DNA of 64,000 bases from NCBI GenBank assembly GCA_964059195.1, contig CAXKWD010000003.1, forward strand, positions 19,388,606-19,452,605, written 5' to 3'. This document shows, in pieces, positions 20,493-32,449 of the stretch. Source of the DNA: Ectobius pallidus (Eukaryota; Arthropoda; Insecta; Blattodea; Ectobiidae). Both the position numbers and the translations under genes were made by a program. The stretch's first letter is position 1, and each line of letters begins with the position of its first letter. Below the pieces are notes generated by a model. That model did no database searches, was not told the DNA's origin, and saw nothing but the letters and a program-made list of their open reading frames with translations.

Positions 20493-20961
20493 GCACGACT
20501 TAACTAATTAGTGGTACTTACGAATGTTGTTGCCGTGGATCGTAAGTTGACATTCCCGCACGCAATCTTGTTGCTATGGAAACAAAACAAATTTACATGC
20601 GGTAAGAGTTTCCGTGCGGTAAGAATTTACTTACGCCACACATCATAATACAAGTCTTTATGGACAAGGCCCCCCAGGACAAATATTCGGTTCCCATAAC
20701 AACAAACACATGCGAATCACTTTCTGAAATAAACATCTATCTTCAAGAATGTATATACATAATATTTTCAGGTAATATCACAATTAATATAATTAAATTG
20801 ATATAAATAATCATAGTGCAAAAAATAGCATGCAATACACGTGCCGTAAGCGCAATACGGATCTCGGAAAATTGAAAACACTCGGCGCGAGCGCCTCGTG
20901 TTTTCAAACTATTTCCTCGATCCGCAATCATGCCTTACGGCACTTGTATCGCAATATACTA
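20493..20961 (+). repeat. unclassified hairpin-ended repeat, copy 1
   Basis: Opens TTTGCACGACTTAACTAATTAG, holds GGACAAGGCCCCCCAGGACA, and ends in a ~103-base snapback (20841-20943) from GTGCCGTAAG to CTTACGGCAC, followed by ATCGCAATATACTATT. Copies are at 34889-35350 and 40293-40948. No coding or TSD was recognised. Confidence 0.8.
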
Positions 20962-21065
20962 TTATGAATCCCTGTGAATTTACATGCTGAAAAGATATTA
21001 ATGGTTGTTTAGGAACTTAGAATGACTGAATTAATTTTGTACAATATTAATTTAAACTTTTAACA

Positions 21066-21934
21066 TGTTTGTCCTGTCTGACTTTATGACTGACTGACAG
21101 AAAATTAATGTATAGCCTAAACTACAAAAGGTAGAGAAATGGAATTTTGACAGTAACTTCGTTTCATAATGTAAGTGCTCAATAAGAAAGGATTTTGAAT
21201 TTTTTTTATTTTAAGTGCCAAAAATCAAATGTTTTAGAGGAGACATAATACCTTTTTGCACAGAATTATCAAATCCAAATCACATTACATGTAGACTACA
21301 GTTCACATAACAACAGTGTATTGTTGGCAGTGGTCACAGGTAGGTTTGGAAATAAATTAAACGGGACTTTGGCTAATTAGAGAAGCTATCGATATAATTC
21401 ATGGTATAAATAAAATATTGAAGAATGAAATCCACGAAAAGAATGCACAATATGCTGCAGTCACATAACTTTCTCTACTCTGGACTTACAGAATACCATA
21501 CGATGTATGGTAATATGTATATAACTATATCCCAGGTCTTTGGGGAGGGAAGTAAGAAAGTGATATTGAATTTATTTTTAATTTCATCCCCGAAACGGTT
21601 GTATGGTAACATGAGAGTGAAAAATAAAATATTCCGCGCAAAGACATTAAAATTTTATGTTCCGGAATTTCTGTTTCTTCTTATTTCAACTCCTAGCAGG
21701 CTTGATGCGTAGAAGCGATGGGATGCAAAATTCTACATCCTTTAGCGCCATTAAAAGCTATATCAAGCGTTTTCTGAGCGAATAGTTTGAGTGTGTGAAG
21801 TCGTTCTTCTTCATTTTAAATTAGAAATAGGCCTACCTATTTAAGGACCTAGAATTTGAAAATCGAAAGTCCCTCATAAGTAATTACGAATTACAAAATA
21901 CAAACCCGGGCGAAGCGGGTCTTTTTTAAGCTAG
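21066..21934 (+). mobile_element. Helitron family A, 5' tip missing
   Basis: Starts within TTTGTCCTGTCTGAC and matches the family throughout, ending CCCGGGCGAAGCGGG hairpin, TCTTTTTTAAG, CTAG. The terminal G overlaps the TSD of the next hAT element. Confidence 0.8.
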
Positions 21935-21941
21935 TAATTAT

Positions 21942-22396
21942 TAGGGAGCGGATTTCTATTACCTAAAAAATAGGATATATGCATGCATTTATGACCTAAA
22001 AACATTAAAATATGACCAATAAAATTTAAAATATGACTTTACCACTTACACATTGTGTACATTTTTAATTTTTTTTTATTAAAATGTAGTATTAATTATT
22101 ATTTAAAATACCTGTAAATTCACAAAAAGTATCATTATAATGCAAAATTTACAAAATATGATATGAAACTTCAAAATTTTTATAATATCCACACAAATAT
22201 GCCAAAAATATGACTTAAATATGCATATTCATACTAAATATGCTACAATAGTTGAAAATTTTCTCATTATACAGTTATATGCACATTAAAAGCCGTTCCA
22301 TTTTCACCAGGATGCTTGGAATCGGCTTTAAATTAGTCGGAAACCTGAAATAATGGAAAGGGGGGAAAATATGACGTCATAGAAGTCCGCCCCCTA
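21942..22396. mobile_element. non-autonomous hAT-type element
   Basis: Ends TAGGGAGCGGATTTCTATTA and the inverse of TAGGGGGCGGACTTCTATGA. Perfect 8-bp TSD GTAATTAT (21934-21941, 22397-22404). Subterminal AAATATGAC words repeat many times. No transposase. Confidence 0.88.
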
Positions 22397-22402
22397 GTAA
22401 TT

Positions 22403-22455
22403 ATATGTATATATATATATATATATATATGTATACGTATATATATATATTTAAA
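22403..22455. repeat. TA microsatellite
   Basis: Alternating AT tract with GTATAC interruptions next to the hAT element. Confidence 0.8.
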
Positions 22456-22459
22456 TCTT

Positions 22460-23066
22460 AATTGACAAAATCCGCTACACTTTCCCATTTTTCATTTTTC
22501 GCCACAATATATCCCGAAGGCTCAAATACCTCTGCGCGTAGCGGAATTTGAAGTGACGAATTTATACGTCAGTAGCAGCGAAGATGCTAAAATCTTGTTT
22601 AGGATGTAGAAATGTACAGCACAAGTAGTAAGTATAAGACCACCTGTTTATTGTGGAAAACTCAGGACTTTAAGCTGAACAAACATAAACGTGGCTTCTT
22701 GAAGACGAAAGTAATCTCACAGTAAAACGTTCTTTGTAATCTTGAAAGCAGCGAGTAGTTGTCAAGGATATTGTAGGGCTGGAAGAATAAAAACGCACAG
22801 TCAAAACACTTGAGTATCGTTTCCATGGTTACTTTTTTTTTATACAGTAGTTCAGTTTCTCTGTCACTCTCTAGCCTTTCTTTCTCTCAGATGGCTTTGT
22901 TCTGATACGTAGGAAGGGAACTCTTCTAATATTACAATTTTTTGTTAGTACTAACTGAATTTTGTCGGAGATCTTCATCATGAAGTGTATAGTTGTATAA
23001 ATAAATATGTGTTCGATATTAGTTTCAACAAAATGGTTCAAATGATAGAGATAAGTATGTAGGCCT
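22460..23066. other. mostly unrecognised; repeat fragment at 22585-22690
   Basis: Apart from a segment shared with the 19.6-20.1 kb repeats, nothing could be identified. Confidence 0.4.
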
Positions 23067-23067
23067 A

Positions 23068-23319
23068 CAGGTAGGGAAAAAAAGCGGACCGACTGTTGTA
23101 TTTGATTTCAGAGCTTTGTGATACGTAAATAAATGTAAGAGATGTAACGGAAACGTTTGTTTCCACCAGCAATGCAAATTACGTGAAATTATTTCTCAAT
23201 TCAAGCAATGTTCATTTGAATACATTCCCTGCTATCCTGTGAATGCCGCTAGGCATGCGCAGTGGCTCATATCGGCAACTTAGATATTTTAGTCGGTCCG
23301 CTTTTTGTTCCCCTACCTG
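23068..23319. mobile_element. short TIR MITE
   Basis: CAGGTAGGGAAAAAAAGCGG at the left and the near-inverse ending CGCTTTTTGTTCCCCTACCTG at the right; about 27 bp of inverted repeat including CGGACCGACT. No convincing TSD, so the superfamily is open. Confidence 0.6.
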
Positions 23320-23329
23320 CACATAGAGT

Positions 23330-24160
23330 GAAATTGAAATGGCCACTGTATTATTTTGTAGGGCCTATAACTTGTAGTTTAATTCAATTTTTTTTTTATT
23401 ACTATATAACAAAGTGCCAGATGGAGCTAAAGGCCATATTTCACGTGCTTCTGATATAATTGGCTCAGACTTTGTACTATTAAAAACAAATATTTATTAC
23501 TAGGCCTAAGAGAATACCCTATTTAATTATTATAATAATACGTTCAGTTCGCAATTCATTGGCAGAAATGTAAATAAATACCCTTCTCAAACTATAAATT
23601 ACAATTACTACCACCGTATGGTTTTAACAAAATACTGACAATTATTTATCATTAACATGTGTTTACTTACCATGAGTTATCTGAAGGCATAAAATTTTCT
23701 CTGTGAATTGCAGATATTATATCGTCTGGATTCATTTTTGGGAAGTCTAAATGGCAGTGCGGGTTTCTTATGAATAATACAGCTATATAGGCTTAGGCCT
23801 ATATTTGTTGTTATATTATTAAGTGATAAATATAATAGTTTAAGTTTCAGCCTTAAGCACTAGTATATAATAAGAAACCTAACACGATACTGGAGCTGAA
23901 GACGTAGAAAGTATATAGATTTATATTTTACTGTTATTTATTGTTTCATAACTGTTTTTGATATACAATATAGTCATAAGGATAAAATTACATTATATCA
24001 TTGCATATAAAGCTTAGTAGCTTCTTTATAGCTAATTTTTGTTATGCAATATAGTCGTAAAAACAAGTTACATTTACATTAATACATTACATTAATAATG
24101 AATAATATTGTTATACAAGTTTATTGTATTGATATAATATATGAACATAATTATATCAAT
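23330..24160. other. no recognisable feature
   Basis: AT-rich; open frames here show no domain. Confidence 0.4.
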
Positions 24161-24165
24161 ATGTC

Positions 24166-24335
24166 AAGTAATAAATTTTTTTTTTATTAAAATCTTATAC
24201 AATTAGTCACACTTAATTACAGTCATGTAATAAAATTTATATTAAAATCTCACACAATTACTCACACTTAATTATAGTCAAGTAATAAAATTTTTTTATT
24301 AAAATCTTACACAATTAGTCACACTTAATTACAGT
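24166..24335. repeat. ~60-bp minisatellite, three units
   Basis: ATTAAAATCTTAxACAATTAGTCACACTTAATTA occurs three times (starting near 24187, 24242 and 24298) at about 55-60-bp spacing. Confidence 0.8.
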
Positions 24336-24339
24336 CTCC

Positions 24340-24925
24340 TCAAAATATGAGAACAGTAAAATACTTAGTTTTCAAATAACTTATCTTTAAAAATTGTGAT
24401 ATATTACCTCAGAAAGGTTAATATTTATTGGAGAATAGTATTTTTAGTGTTTTTTGTTATATCACTACTTCACAATTGGAGATGATTACATATTCAGTAT
24501 ATTTTTAAATTTTAGATAGTCCAAATATCTTTATATTGATAAGTAGTAAGTGTAAATTAATACAAGTTTATGTTGTCTTGAATTGTTGTATTTGTATCTA
24601 GTTTTATCTTCGTTCTCAGCTCAATATAATGTGTTGGTTCTTTTAAAAAAACTGGTAAAGTTTCCGATTAACGTAAAGAAACAATGTTGCCTTATATTGG
24701 TTGTTTTATGGTCAAGTATTTTGTTTCAAACCCTGTTATGGTTGGTATGACTGGTCACTGCAATCTTAATTTTTCAGTTGTCATGACGACTTTACCGGCC
24801 TAAGCTGGTGAAGTGCTACTTTTCGGCGTGTTAACAGTCCGACAAGCAGCTGTTTTGCGGAGCGTGTAACTTACTAAAACTTTTTTTTCTATGAACACAT
24901 GAAGAACAATAACTACCGGTAGTGT
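24340..24925. other. no recognisable feature
   Basis: AT-rich sequence without a coding or repeat signature that could be read. Confidence 0.4.
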
Positions 24926-25086
24926 TTTCTAGAGGAATAATTTGAATGTGATAGGTCGTTCTTCCCCAGTTCAACCCCTAAATGGGTATATAAAGACCTG
25001 GAATTTGAAAAGCGGAAGTCCTCCATGCATTTATTTTGAGGGAGAAGCAAAATATAAAACCCAGGCAACAACGGGTCTTTTAAGCT
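24926..25086 (+). mobile_element. Helitron family A, 3' fragment
   Basis: TTTGAATGTGATAGGTCGTTCTTC through to GGGTCTTTTAAGCTCG matches the 3' end of family A; the terminal CTAG is changed to CTCG. Confidence 0.7.
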
Positions 25087-25089
25087 CGT

Positions 25090-25670
25090 TTTAGGTCTAT
25101 GTAAAATAGAAACCAGAGATGTTTGAAATCCGTGTGCTAGATTCAGTAATTTAAAATTGTTCGATTTAATAAAGGAATTTTTCCCGAACTTTATTTTGTG
25201 CGGTAATGCGTTATGCATGTTAACAGCTTTTGCCGAGAGTTAATATTTACATTTAACAAGCACCACAATGAAATAATCCTCCCGTGAATGATTTTGCAAC
25301 TTTGTGAAGTTCGTTTATTATAAATATTAAATATTATTCAATGTTGAAGTCTGAGTAAAGCATCAATTTCATATGTAATAAAATCAGGTATACTGATCAT
25401 GTAACAAATAATGCATTGATTCCCAGGTTAAAATTGCCAAGGTAAAATTTAGGCCTATTTCTCTTTTGGATCAAAGAATAACAGTAGAATTTTAACTTGA
25501 CAATTTTTACTTGGGTATCAATGTATTATTTTATGTTAAAGAATAAATACTTCAGGAATTTAGGGCAAACCATCCAACCATTGTTATTTTAAATGAGGGT
25601 ATAAGGTTGGAAAATTATATCTTACTTTATTATAATAAAACCCTCATTGGAGACAAAATGAAGTTTATTA
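25090..25670. other. no recognisable feature
   Basis: No coding domain, RNA or terminal repeat was recognised. Confidence 0.4.
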
Positions 25671-25674
25671 AATA

Positions 25675-26193
25675 CAGGGTGTCTAAAAAAAATTACTAAC
25701 ACTTTGAATGGGTATAAAAACATTATTTATGAACATAGAGACAAGTTTAAAGGCTTGAATTACAAATGTACAAATTACAGATTACACTACCATCGAGATG
25801 TAAGAGCTCACCTCCATGCAGCTTATCCAAACACATGGATTGGACGAAGGGGTAGCATTGAATACCCTGCGCGTTCCCCAGACTTCACGCCAATGGACTT
25901 CTTTTTATGGGGATACCTCAAGGACAGAGTTTAACACACAAAACCAAGAACAATTGATGTATTGAAATTGGAAATTGAAAGACAATGTCGCGAAATTCCA
26001 AATGAACTGTGTCGTGACGTTTGCGTTATCAGCTTTGTATGGACATTGATGGTCATCAATTTGAACATTTGCGAACATGATTCTTTAATTACATGTTTCT
26101 TCTGTAATTCAAGCCTTTAAACTTGTCTCTGTGTTCATAAATAATGTTTTTATACTCATTCAAAGTGTTAGTACATTTCTTTTAGACACCCTG
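25675..26193 (+). mobile_element. mariner-type deletion derivative with ~90-bp TIRs
   Basis: CAGGGTGTCTAAAAAAAATT at the left and its inverse at the right continue inverted for about 90 bp; TA flanks at 25673-25674 and 26194-26195. The centre (about 25780-25935) encodes HYHRDVRAHLHAAYPNTWIG then EYPARSPDFTPMDFFLWGYL, the end of the DDE domain including the third aspartate. A premature stop follows, with a further ELCRDVC and DGHQFEH remnant. The upstream catalytic aspartates are deleted. Confidence 0.88.
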
Positions 26194-26429
26194 TATATTT
26201 ATTTGGTTACTACTACTCCGCAGAAAGTTATATTAGAGTAATTTAAAATTGCAATTATCTCGAAATCTGGAACGAACATCATCATTTTATTGTCATATTC
26301 GTGTTCAGTGATGTCAATTTCATTAAAAAAAAAAAAAACTCTATTTTTGTCTCTGTACACACAAGTGAAAATGTGTTGTGTAATGAATAGGGCCCGGATT
26401 TGTATGTAAAAAATGTTTTTTTTTCCTGG

Positions 26430-27037
26430 CGTGTACCATAATCATGGTACACGCTCGCAGCACAACTCTCTGTTATCAATCCCTAGTCATCATACAACTT
26501 CATACTCTCATTCATTCACCATAGCCACAGCCCGTTCTTGGAATTCCTTGTCACAAGATATTAGGGGTAGTCGGAGTGTACACTCTTTCAAATCTGCGCT
26601 TATTAAGCAATTATTGCCCACTGAACAGAACTAGCTCTTTGTAGTCACTCCATCTTTCACTGTATATAACATTACTTAGTCTCCTTATAACGTATCTACA
26701 GCTAGACTTAAATTTCCATTATAACATAATTTTACATATTCCTTGTTTTACTTGTAACATTATTACTATTTTCTTTGATGACACTTACGCTCTCTATGAA
26801 GCCTATGCTTTTTACGAAACCTATGCTTTTTACTTATTTAATTTATTATTATGATTAGCCTTAACCTTAGTCTTAGTATTAGTCATAAGTCTCTTATTCA
26901 CTAATTTGCTATTTATGTAAACCTACATTGTATATATTTTCTGAAACCTGGTTGAGTGGAAGAGAAGGCCTTATGGCCTTAACTCTGCCAGGGAAAATAA
27001 ATCATTTACTACTACTACTACTACTATATTCCTAAAA
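26430..27037 (+). pseudogene. 5'-truncated LINE 3' end nested in hAT
   Basis: HNHGTRSQHNSLLSIPSHHT, ARSWNSLSQDIRGSRSVHSF and KSALIKQLL to a stop at 26632-26634 match the C-terminal end of jockey/CR1-type reverse transcriptases. A ~370-bp 3' UTR ends GGAAAATAAATCATT and a TAC microsatellite tail (27008-27031). Confidence 0.8.
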
Positions 27038-27462
27038 CAAAGTTTAATATCCAAATCGAGGTCAGACAAACGCAAATTCCAAATTTTATTTCTCATAAAA
27101 ACAAATATTTTACAAAAAAAGTTATGTGAATAAATATTTTCGATATTTTCTCCATAAATACATACTTTAGTACTTTTTTCGGATTTTTTATGTAATTTAT
27201 TTTCCTGATGCTCATATCAAGGTCCGACAACCGCAAATTCCACATTTTTTTTTACATAAAAACACATGTTTTGCAAAAAAGTTATGTGAATAAATATTTT
27301 CGATACATTCTCCATAAATAAATATTTTAGTACTTTTCCTCATTCTCTTTTAACATTTTACAACAAAAATTTACATCTCGAAAGAATTCAACACAAATGC
27401 CTCACTTGCAATGAGGTGAGAGTGATTATCAGGGAAGAACAGAACAGAACCCAATCTCAACA

Positions 27463-27847
27463 TTGCGTAATTCACATAAAGAAATACAGTATGTTGAAAG
27501 GCAACTTAACACAATCACAGGTTCGAAAATAGAAGTTCTAAGAACAAAATTTAAAGGTATGATTGAGAAAAATTGTGGCTACCAAACCCTCTGCAAAGTC
27601 GCTCAAGTTTTGGAAGGCCAAAACATAAGTGTGTGTGTGTGTGTGTATTAGTGATCTACCTCTCTTCAAATATGCAAGGTTAACATCGTGTGATGTAGAA
27701 CATTCCTTTTCTCAATATAAGGCATTATTCTCGGATAATAGACAAGGATTTGTGTTCCATAATCTGGAGATGACATTTGTTGTGCACTGCAACTCCTGTC
27801 AGCATTTTACATCTGATGTTGGCGAGTTTCAATATAATTTGTTCTAG
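27463..27847 (+). pseudogene. hAT transposase C-terminal dimerisation region
   Basis: EIQYVERQLNTITGSKIEVL reads into a GT microsatellite (about 27629-27648), where the frame shifts. It then resumes FKYARLTSCDVEHSFSQYKA and LFSDNRQGFVFHNLEMTFVV, ending at 27847. The SCDVEHSFS block is the hAT C-terminal dimerisation signature. The catalytic core is missing. Confidence 0.85.
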
Positions 27848-28117
27848 TAAGTTACGAACATTCTGGTGTTTTTGTTAATTTTTTCAGAATTTTTTTTTAG
27901 TTTTAGCACATATTTTAAAAATTTTAGCACATATTTTTAACATTTTTAGCACATAAAAAATAAATATTTTTAAGTTTTTTAGCACATAAAAATCCGGGCC
28001 CTAGTAATGAAATAGGCCAAACTTTTATTTGGGCAGAGGAAGTTGTGTAAGTTTCACATATTTTTTCATGCCTATCTACTGAAAAAGTATCCACATGAAA
28101 ATAATTTAATACTAAAC

Positions 28118-28345
28118 TACTCCGTGGAGCTACATCCCTGAAGGGACTTGGCCTACCACCCGACCGCTGCGTCATCTACCATAGGCAGATGTCAGGATTG
28201 GGGGCATGTGGTCAGCATGTCGACAACCACGGCCGTTAATGGTGGTTTCCATGACCGGAGCCGCTACATCTCTATCAAGTAGCTTCTCAATTTGAATCAC
28301 GAGGCTGAGTGCACCCCGTTCCAGACCTCCCTACTTCAGAAAAAT
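28118..28345 (+). repeat. dispersed insect-type SINE/repeat body
   Basis: A GC-richer block with GGGACTTGGCCTACCACCCG, GTCAGCATGTCGACAACCAC, and GGCTGAGTGCACCCCGTTCC. A fragment of the same start recurs at about 47365-47400. Likely a SINE body without its tRNA head; the family is not certain. Confidence 0.5.
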
Positions 28346-28379
28346 CCGTGGAGGGAAAATAAGATAATACTAGCGTTAA

Positions 28380-29100
28380 ATGTTCGTTGTTTCTGTACTA
28401 CCATGTATTGTAATTGGGTAAAGCTGCATTGGATATCAGCTTAATCGCTTTATCTTCAAACATGTAATCTGTATACCACATAGTCTGAATAGATTGGATT
28501 GCTGATTATTATTAGCATTGAAGCATCCGACATCATCCACTTTCTATGGTCTAAAGCTAACGAACTGGAAATCTTCACAGTATGTGAGACTTTCAACTCG
28601 TTAATTTCATGCAGCCCGCATGGACACTGACAACTGCGGAGGATGGGGGGAGGGGAAGGCGGTTCTCAGAATCTGAGCCGAATTCAGACTTTTTTCCCCC
28701 CCCCTGCTCTTCGTTAATGGAATCACGGTTCTTTTGTCATATGATAGTTCCCACAATCAAGAGGTAAGAGAGAAGAAATTAACCAGATGAAAGGATCTTG
28801 TGTCCCACACAGTGCCAGATCTATAAAAATCGGGTTTCCCCCTGCAAGCCTTTATTATGGGTCCCTCTACACTTCACTTAGGTAAAAGGTTTAACTTTGC
28901 ACATTTCAGTCGTAGCCTACGCTACAAAGAACACAAGGCCTCCGTATTGTCTGGCGGGTGTTACAGATAACTAAGGCTGAAAGTTAATGTTCTACCAGAA
29001 GACGAAATATGCACTAAAATTGATAAAATATGCTCTGGAACCAATAAAATATATTCTATCATTTCAGTAATTTCAATAATTATTGACGTTCTCTTGTTAG
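28380..29100. other. no recognisable feature
   Basis: Only homopolymer G and C tracts near 28645 and 28697 stand out. Confidence 0.4.
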
Positions 29101-29105
29101 CTGAA

Positions 29106-29966
29106 TCTCTATATATAGCCTCTAAGAGGCTTTGTCCTGACTGACTGACTGACTGAATGAATGATTGACTGACTGACTGACCGACAGAGAATCAACGCAG
29201 AGCCTAAACTATATCAGGTAGAGACTTGGAATTTTGACAGTACCTTCGTTTCATAATTTAGGTGCTCACTAAGAAAGGATTTTGAAAAATTTTGATTTTA
29301 AATGCCAAAAATCAAATGTTTTTAGTATACTTAATCCCTGTTTACACAGAATTATCAAATCCAAATCACAGAACATATTGTTGCCAATGGCATCAGATGG
29401 GTTTGGAAAAAAATGAAATGCAAGTTTGACAAATAAGAGAAGTTATCAATATAATTCATGTTATAAATAAATATTACAGAATGAAATCCACGAAAATAAT
29501 GCAGTCACATAACTTTCTCTACCCTGGACATAGAGAAAACAAAACGAGGTATGTTAATATGTATATTACTATATCGCAGGTTTTTGGAGAGAGAAGTATG
29601 AAAGTGATATTGCTTTCTGTTTAATTTCATCCCCAAAACAGTTTTATGGTAACATGAGAGTGAGAAATAAAATTTTCCGCCTCGATATTACAATTTTAGG
29701 TTACAGGAATTTCTGTTTCTTCTTATTTGAACCTCTACCAGGCTTGCTGTGTACAAGCGATGGGATGCAATATTCTACATCTTCTGTGAGTCATAAAAAA
29801 CTATATCAAGCGTTTTCTGAGGGAATAGTTTGAGTGGAATAAGTCGTTCTTCCTATTTCAAATTATAAATACCTATATAAGGACCTAGAATTTAAAAATC
29901 GAAAGTCCTTCATAAGTTAATTTCAGATTACAAAATAAAAAACCCGGGCGACGTCTTTTAAGCTAG
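29106..29966 (+). mobile_element. Helitron family A, nearly full-length
   Basis: Begins TCTCTATATATAGCC after A and ends ACCCGGGCGACG, TCTTTTAAG, CTAG before T. The 861-bp copy is the best reference for the family here. The 3' hairpin has lost its second arm (CCGGGC deleted), so it may be inactive. No protein is encoded. Confidence 0.88.
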
Positions 29967-29969
29967 TTA

Positions 29970-30310
29970 CATTATAAATTACAATAACATTATAAGTTGT
30001 ATGAATTTCATTGCAAAACGTTTTTAAGAAACACGGTCAATGTGACAAAATTTAGTAAATTGAAAACGATTGAACAGAAACGTCGCTTTGATATTACACA
30101 ATCAGTCTCGAAACCAGTGTTCTAAGTATTGTCGGTTATTGTACAGTCGGTTCTCAAAACATTTACGTAGCTAAATATGCTGTAAATGTTTGAAATAACA
30201 GAGATATGCACAATATTTATAATATGTCAGAAATATTCCGTTAAAAATGTAACAGATTAGTAAAATATGCAAAAATGTTTTAATATGAAGTAAATATGGT
30301 ACATCATCGC
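29970..30310. other. no recognisable feature
   Basis: AT-rich sequence with no readable signature. Confidence 0.4.
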
Positions 30311-30313
30311 AAG

Positions 30314-30480
30314 TAGTAGTAGTAGTAGTAGTAGTAAGTATTCTGCCTTCCGGCAGGTTTTCAAACTTGGTACGCGAATTTTGTTTTCCAAAACTGTCTA
30401 TCCTCTGCTTCCTCCTTCAGCATCCAATATTTCCGCTTTTCCCTTAAATCGTCCAACAGCTGAATTCTTCTTCGCAAAGG
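30314..30480 (-). pseudogene. LINE 3' end, copy 1
   Basis: On the minus strand RRRIQLLDDLREKRKYWMLK, EEAEDRQFWKTKFAYQV-stop and a short UTR with GCCGGAAGGCAG end in a TAC tail (30316-30339). It matches 31378-31645 nearly base for base over ~140 bp. Confidence 0.8.
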
Positions 30481-31377
30481 TAAGAAGATATGCAACTGAA
30501 TGCAAATTGAATGGTTTGTTAGGGAGTTATTTTCACGTACATGCCACAATTTTCTACTGCCATCATTTGTCAAGATTTTTAAATGCATTTTCTTTTCTTT
30601 CTTCCAGGACTTCCTGTAAGAGACTTCAGCGATGGAACCTCTTCAGGGCAGAAACCCAAAGGTAACGTGATTCAAATTAGAACCTTGCAGAGTCGAATTT
30701 AAAATATAACCCTTAACCATGGACTTATTTACTCGTTACATTAACATGAGGTCTGGGAGACCGCTAAGTGTTAAAGGTCTCTAAACAACGAAAAACTTAA
30801 AAGTATTAACTTAATTTTAATTCTGGTTAAAGAAAATTTATTCCTAAACGTTTAATTAACGAACCATTATTCTTACATATCATTTAAGTAAGTTTACAGG
30901 CATTTTTAGGCACACGTCTGTGGAACTGCACGACAAATGCAATGAAATGCACAGTTTCGAAGATATGCTAACATTTTTCAAATGATTAACTACTGTAACT
31001 ACTATGCACAAAAGCATGTAGTATTGCCATTCACATCACTCCCAACCAGATATTAATCACAGTTCACCACAATAACTGGTTGTATTCAAAATAGCAGTTG
31101 CTTAACTTACCAAACTTTTCCTTTAGAAATCAGACATAGAGTCAGTCATTCTCTCAAAACATTCACTGCAAAATTCCACTGAAATAATTCATCATAACTG
31201 TCATCACACAGTCTTAAAACTCTCAGCCTAACAGTTTTTAATGGATTCGGTCGTTCATTCAGTGTTATTCATAAAATAGTAAACTGAAAGAAAAACCATA
31301 GCGCATGAGGTCTCACAGACCTCTACAAAGATAACGTGTTTTCTTGCACTGCTCCACTAACACTGATGGGTGACACA

Positions 31378-31645
31378 TAGTAGTAGTAGTAAGTATTCTG
31401 CCTTCCGGCAGGTTTTTAAACTTGGTACGCGAATTTTGTTTTCCAAAACTGTCTATCCTCTGCTTCCTCCTTCAGCATCCAATATTTCCGCTTTTCCCTT
31501 AAATCGTCCAACAGCTGAATTCTTCTTCTTCCAAGTCCAGTTGTACCCTCCAGTCTTCCTTCTACGACATCATGTAATAAGCAGTTCCTTCTGAGAATGT
31601 GCCCAACCCAGTTTGCTTTCCTCTGACAAATTGTGTGTATGATTG
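31378..31645 (-). pseudogene. LINE 3' end, copy 2
   Basis: Minus strand: CQRKANWVGHILRRNCLLHD, VVEGRLEGTTGLGRRRIQLL, then the same C-terminus and tail as 30314-30480. An open C-terminal fragment without the polymerase core. Confidence 0.85.
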
Positions 31646-31750
31646 ATATGTGACACATATAGAATGATAAAGGGTCTTGAGAAGGGAAGGTAGATAAAAC
31701 AAAATAAACTTAATACCAGCAGCTCACAGAACTTTATTTCAACATTTACC

Positions 31751-32106
31751 TATACCCTTAGCAAACAGGGATGGCGTGTGGGGCCAGGTAGGTTACTTCA
31801 ACCGCAAGCACCCTCACATTTACAAGCACAGGGGTTTAGGACCGACCGTAATTTCCGCCCCATGAGTCACCTAGTCTACTTCAATCAATCAATCAATCTT
31901 AGATTTTTTTAATATGTCACTTTATCTCAAAATGTTTGTTATGTATCAATTCTACACATAATTGCAAGAAAGATGACACCAAACAATGTATAATTTAATT
32001 TAATAGGAACATTTCTAACAAATACATCATTAAAAGTTACGAGAGTACTGCTTTCAAGTCCTCTATTCCTGGCCCTACACGCCATCTTTGTTTGCTAAGG
32101 GTATAG
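31751..32106. mobile_element. TIR MITE, complete copy
   Basis: CTATACCCTTAGCAAACAGG at the left and the inverse, ending TTTGCTAAGGGTATAGG, at the right; about 38 bp inverted. The interior equals the repeat at 2719-3566 without triplication or Harbinger insertion. TSD unclear. Confidence 0.75.
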
Positions 32107-32449
32107 GCCTTTCGGCGTATTTCCAGCATCTTCAGGTCATCTGAAGTTACAATGTGTTTGACTTTATAATATTGTTTACATGTATAATGTTTATACTTTC
32201 TTTAAAATATATCCCATTATGTTTAGCCTAGGCAAGTGTTGAAATAAAGTTTAGAGCTGATGGAATTAAGTATATTTTGTTTTATACATCGACCTCAATG
32301 GTATATAACATGTATTTTAATACCTTTAAAGGGAAGGTAGTGTAAATAGCACACCTGTGAAGACGACATCTCGAAAGTAGCAGTAGTTTATGTTTCTACT
32401 GTGGTCTCACAGACCTCATGCCCATGGATAAGGGTTAAATGTAAGCAAT

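Larger units (their letters stand above)
26388..28003 (+). mobile_element. hAT element with decayed transposase and nested LINE
   Basis: Termini TAGGGCCCGGATTTGTATG and the inverse of TAGGGCCCGGATTTTTATG; perfect 8-bp TSD GTAATGAA (26380-26387, 28004-28011). AGCACATA words repeat in the right subterminal region. It contains a transposase C-terminus (27463-27847) and a nested LINE fragment (about 26430-27037). Confidence 0.9.
30710..32434. mobile_element. piggyBac-like element (tentative)
   Basis: Left CCCTTAACCATGG and right inverse of CCCTTATCCATGG. A perfect TTAA follows the right end (32435-32438), while the left flank reads ATAA. Each end carries a GAGGTCTxxxAGACC palindrome, and a third lies at about 31304-31320. 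No transposase was seen. It contains a LINE fragment and a TIR MITE. Confidence 0.45.

Noticed and set aside
22590..22690. MLKSCLGCRN open start resembling a THAP-type domain
   Set aside because: It stops after 14 codons and the sequence recurs as a diverged repeat at 19.8 kb.
24166..24335. CRISPR-like spaced repeats
   Set aside because: Units are contiguous AT-rich minisatellite in a eukaryotic context with no unique spacers.
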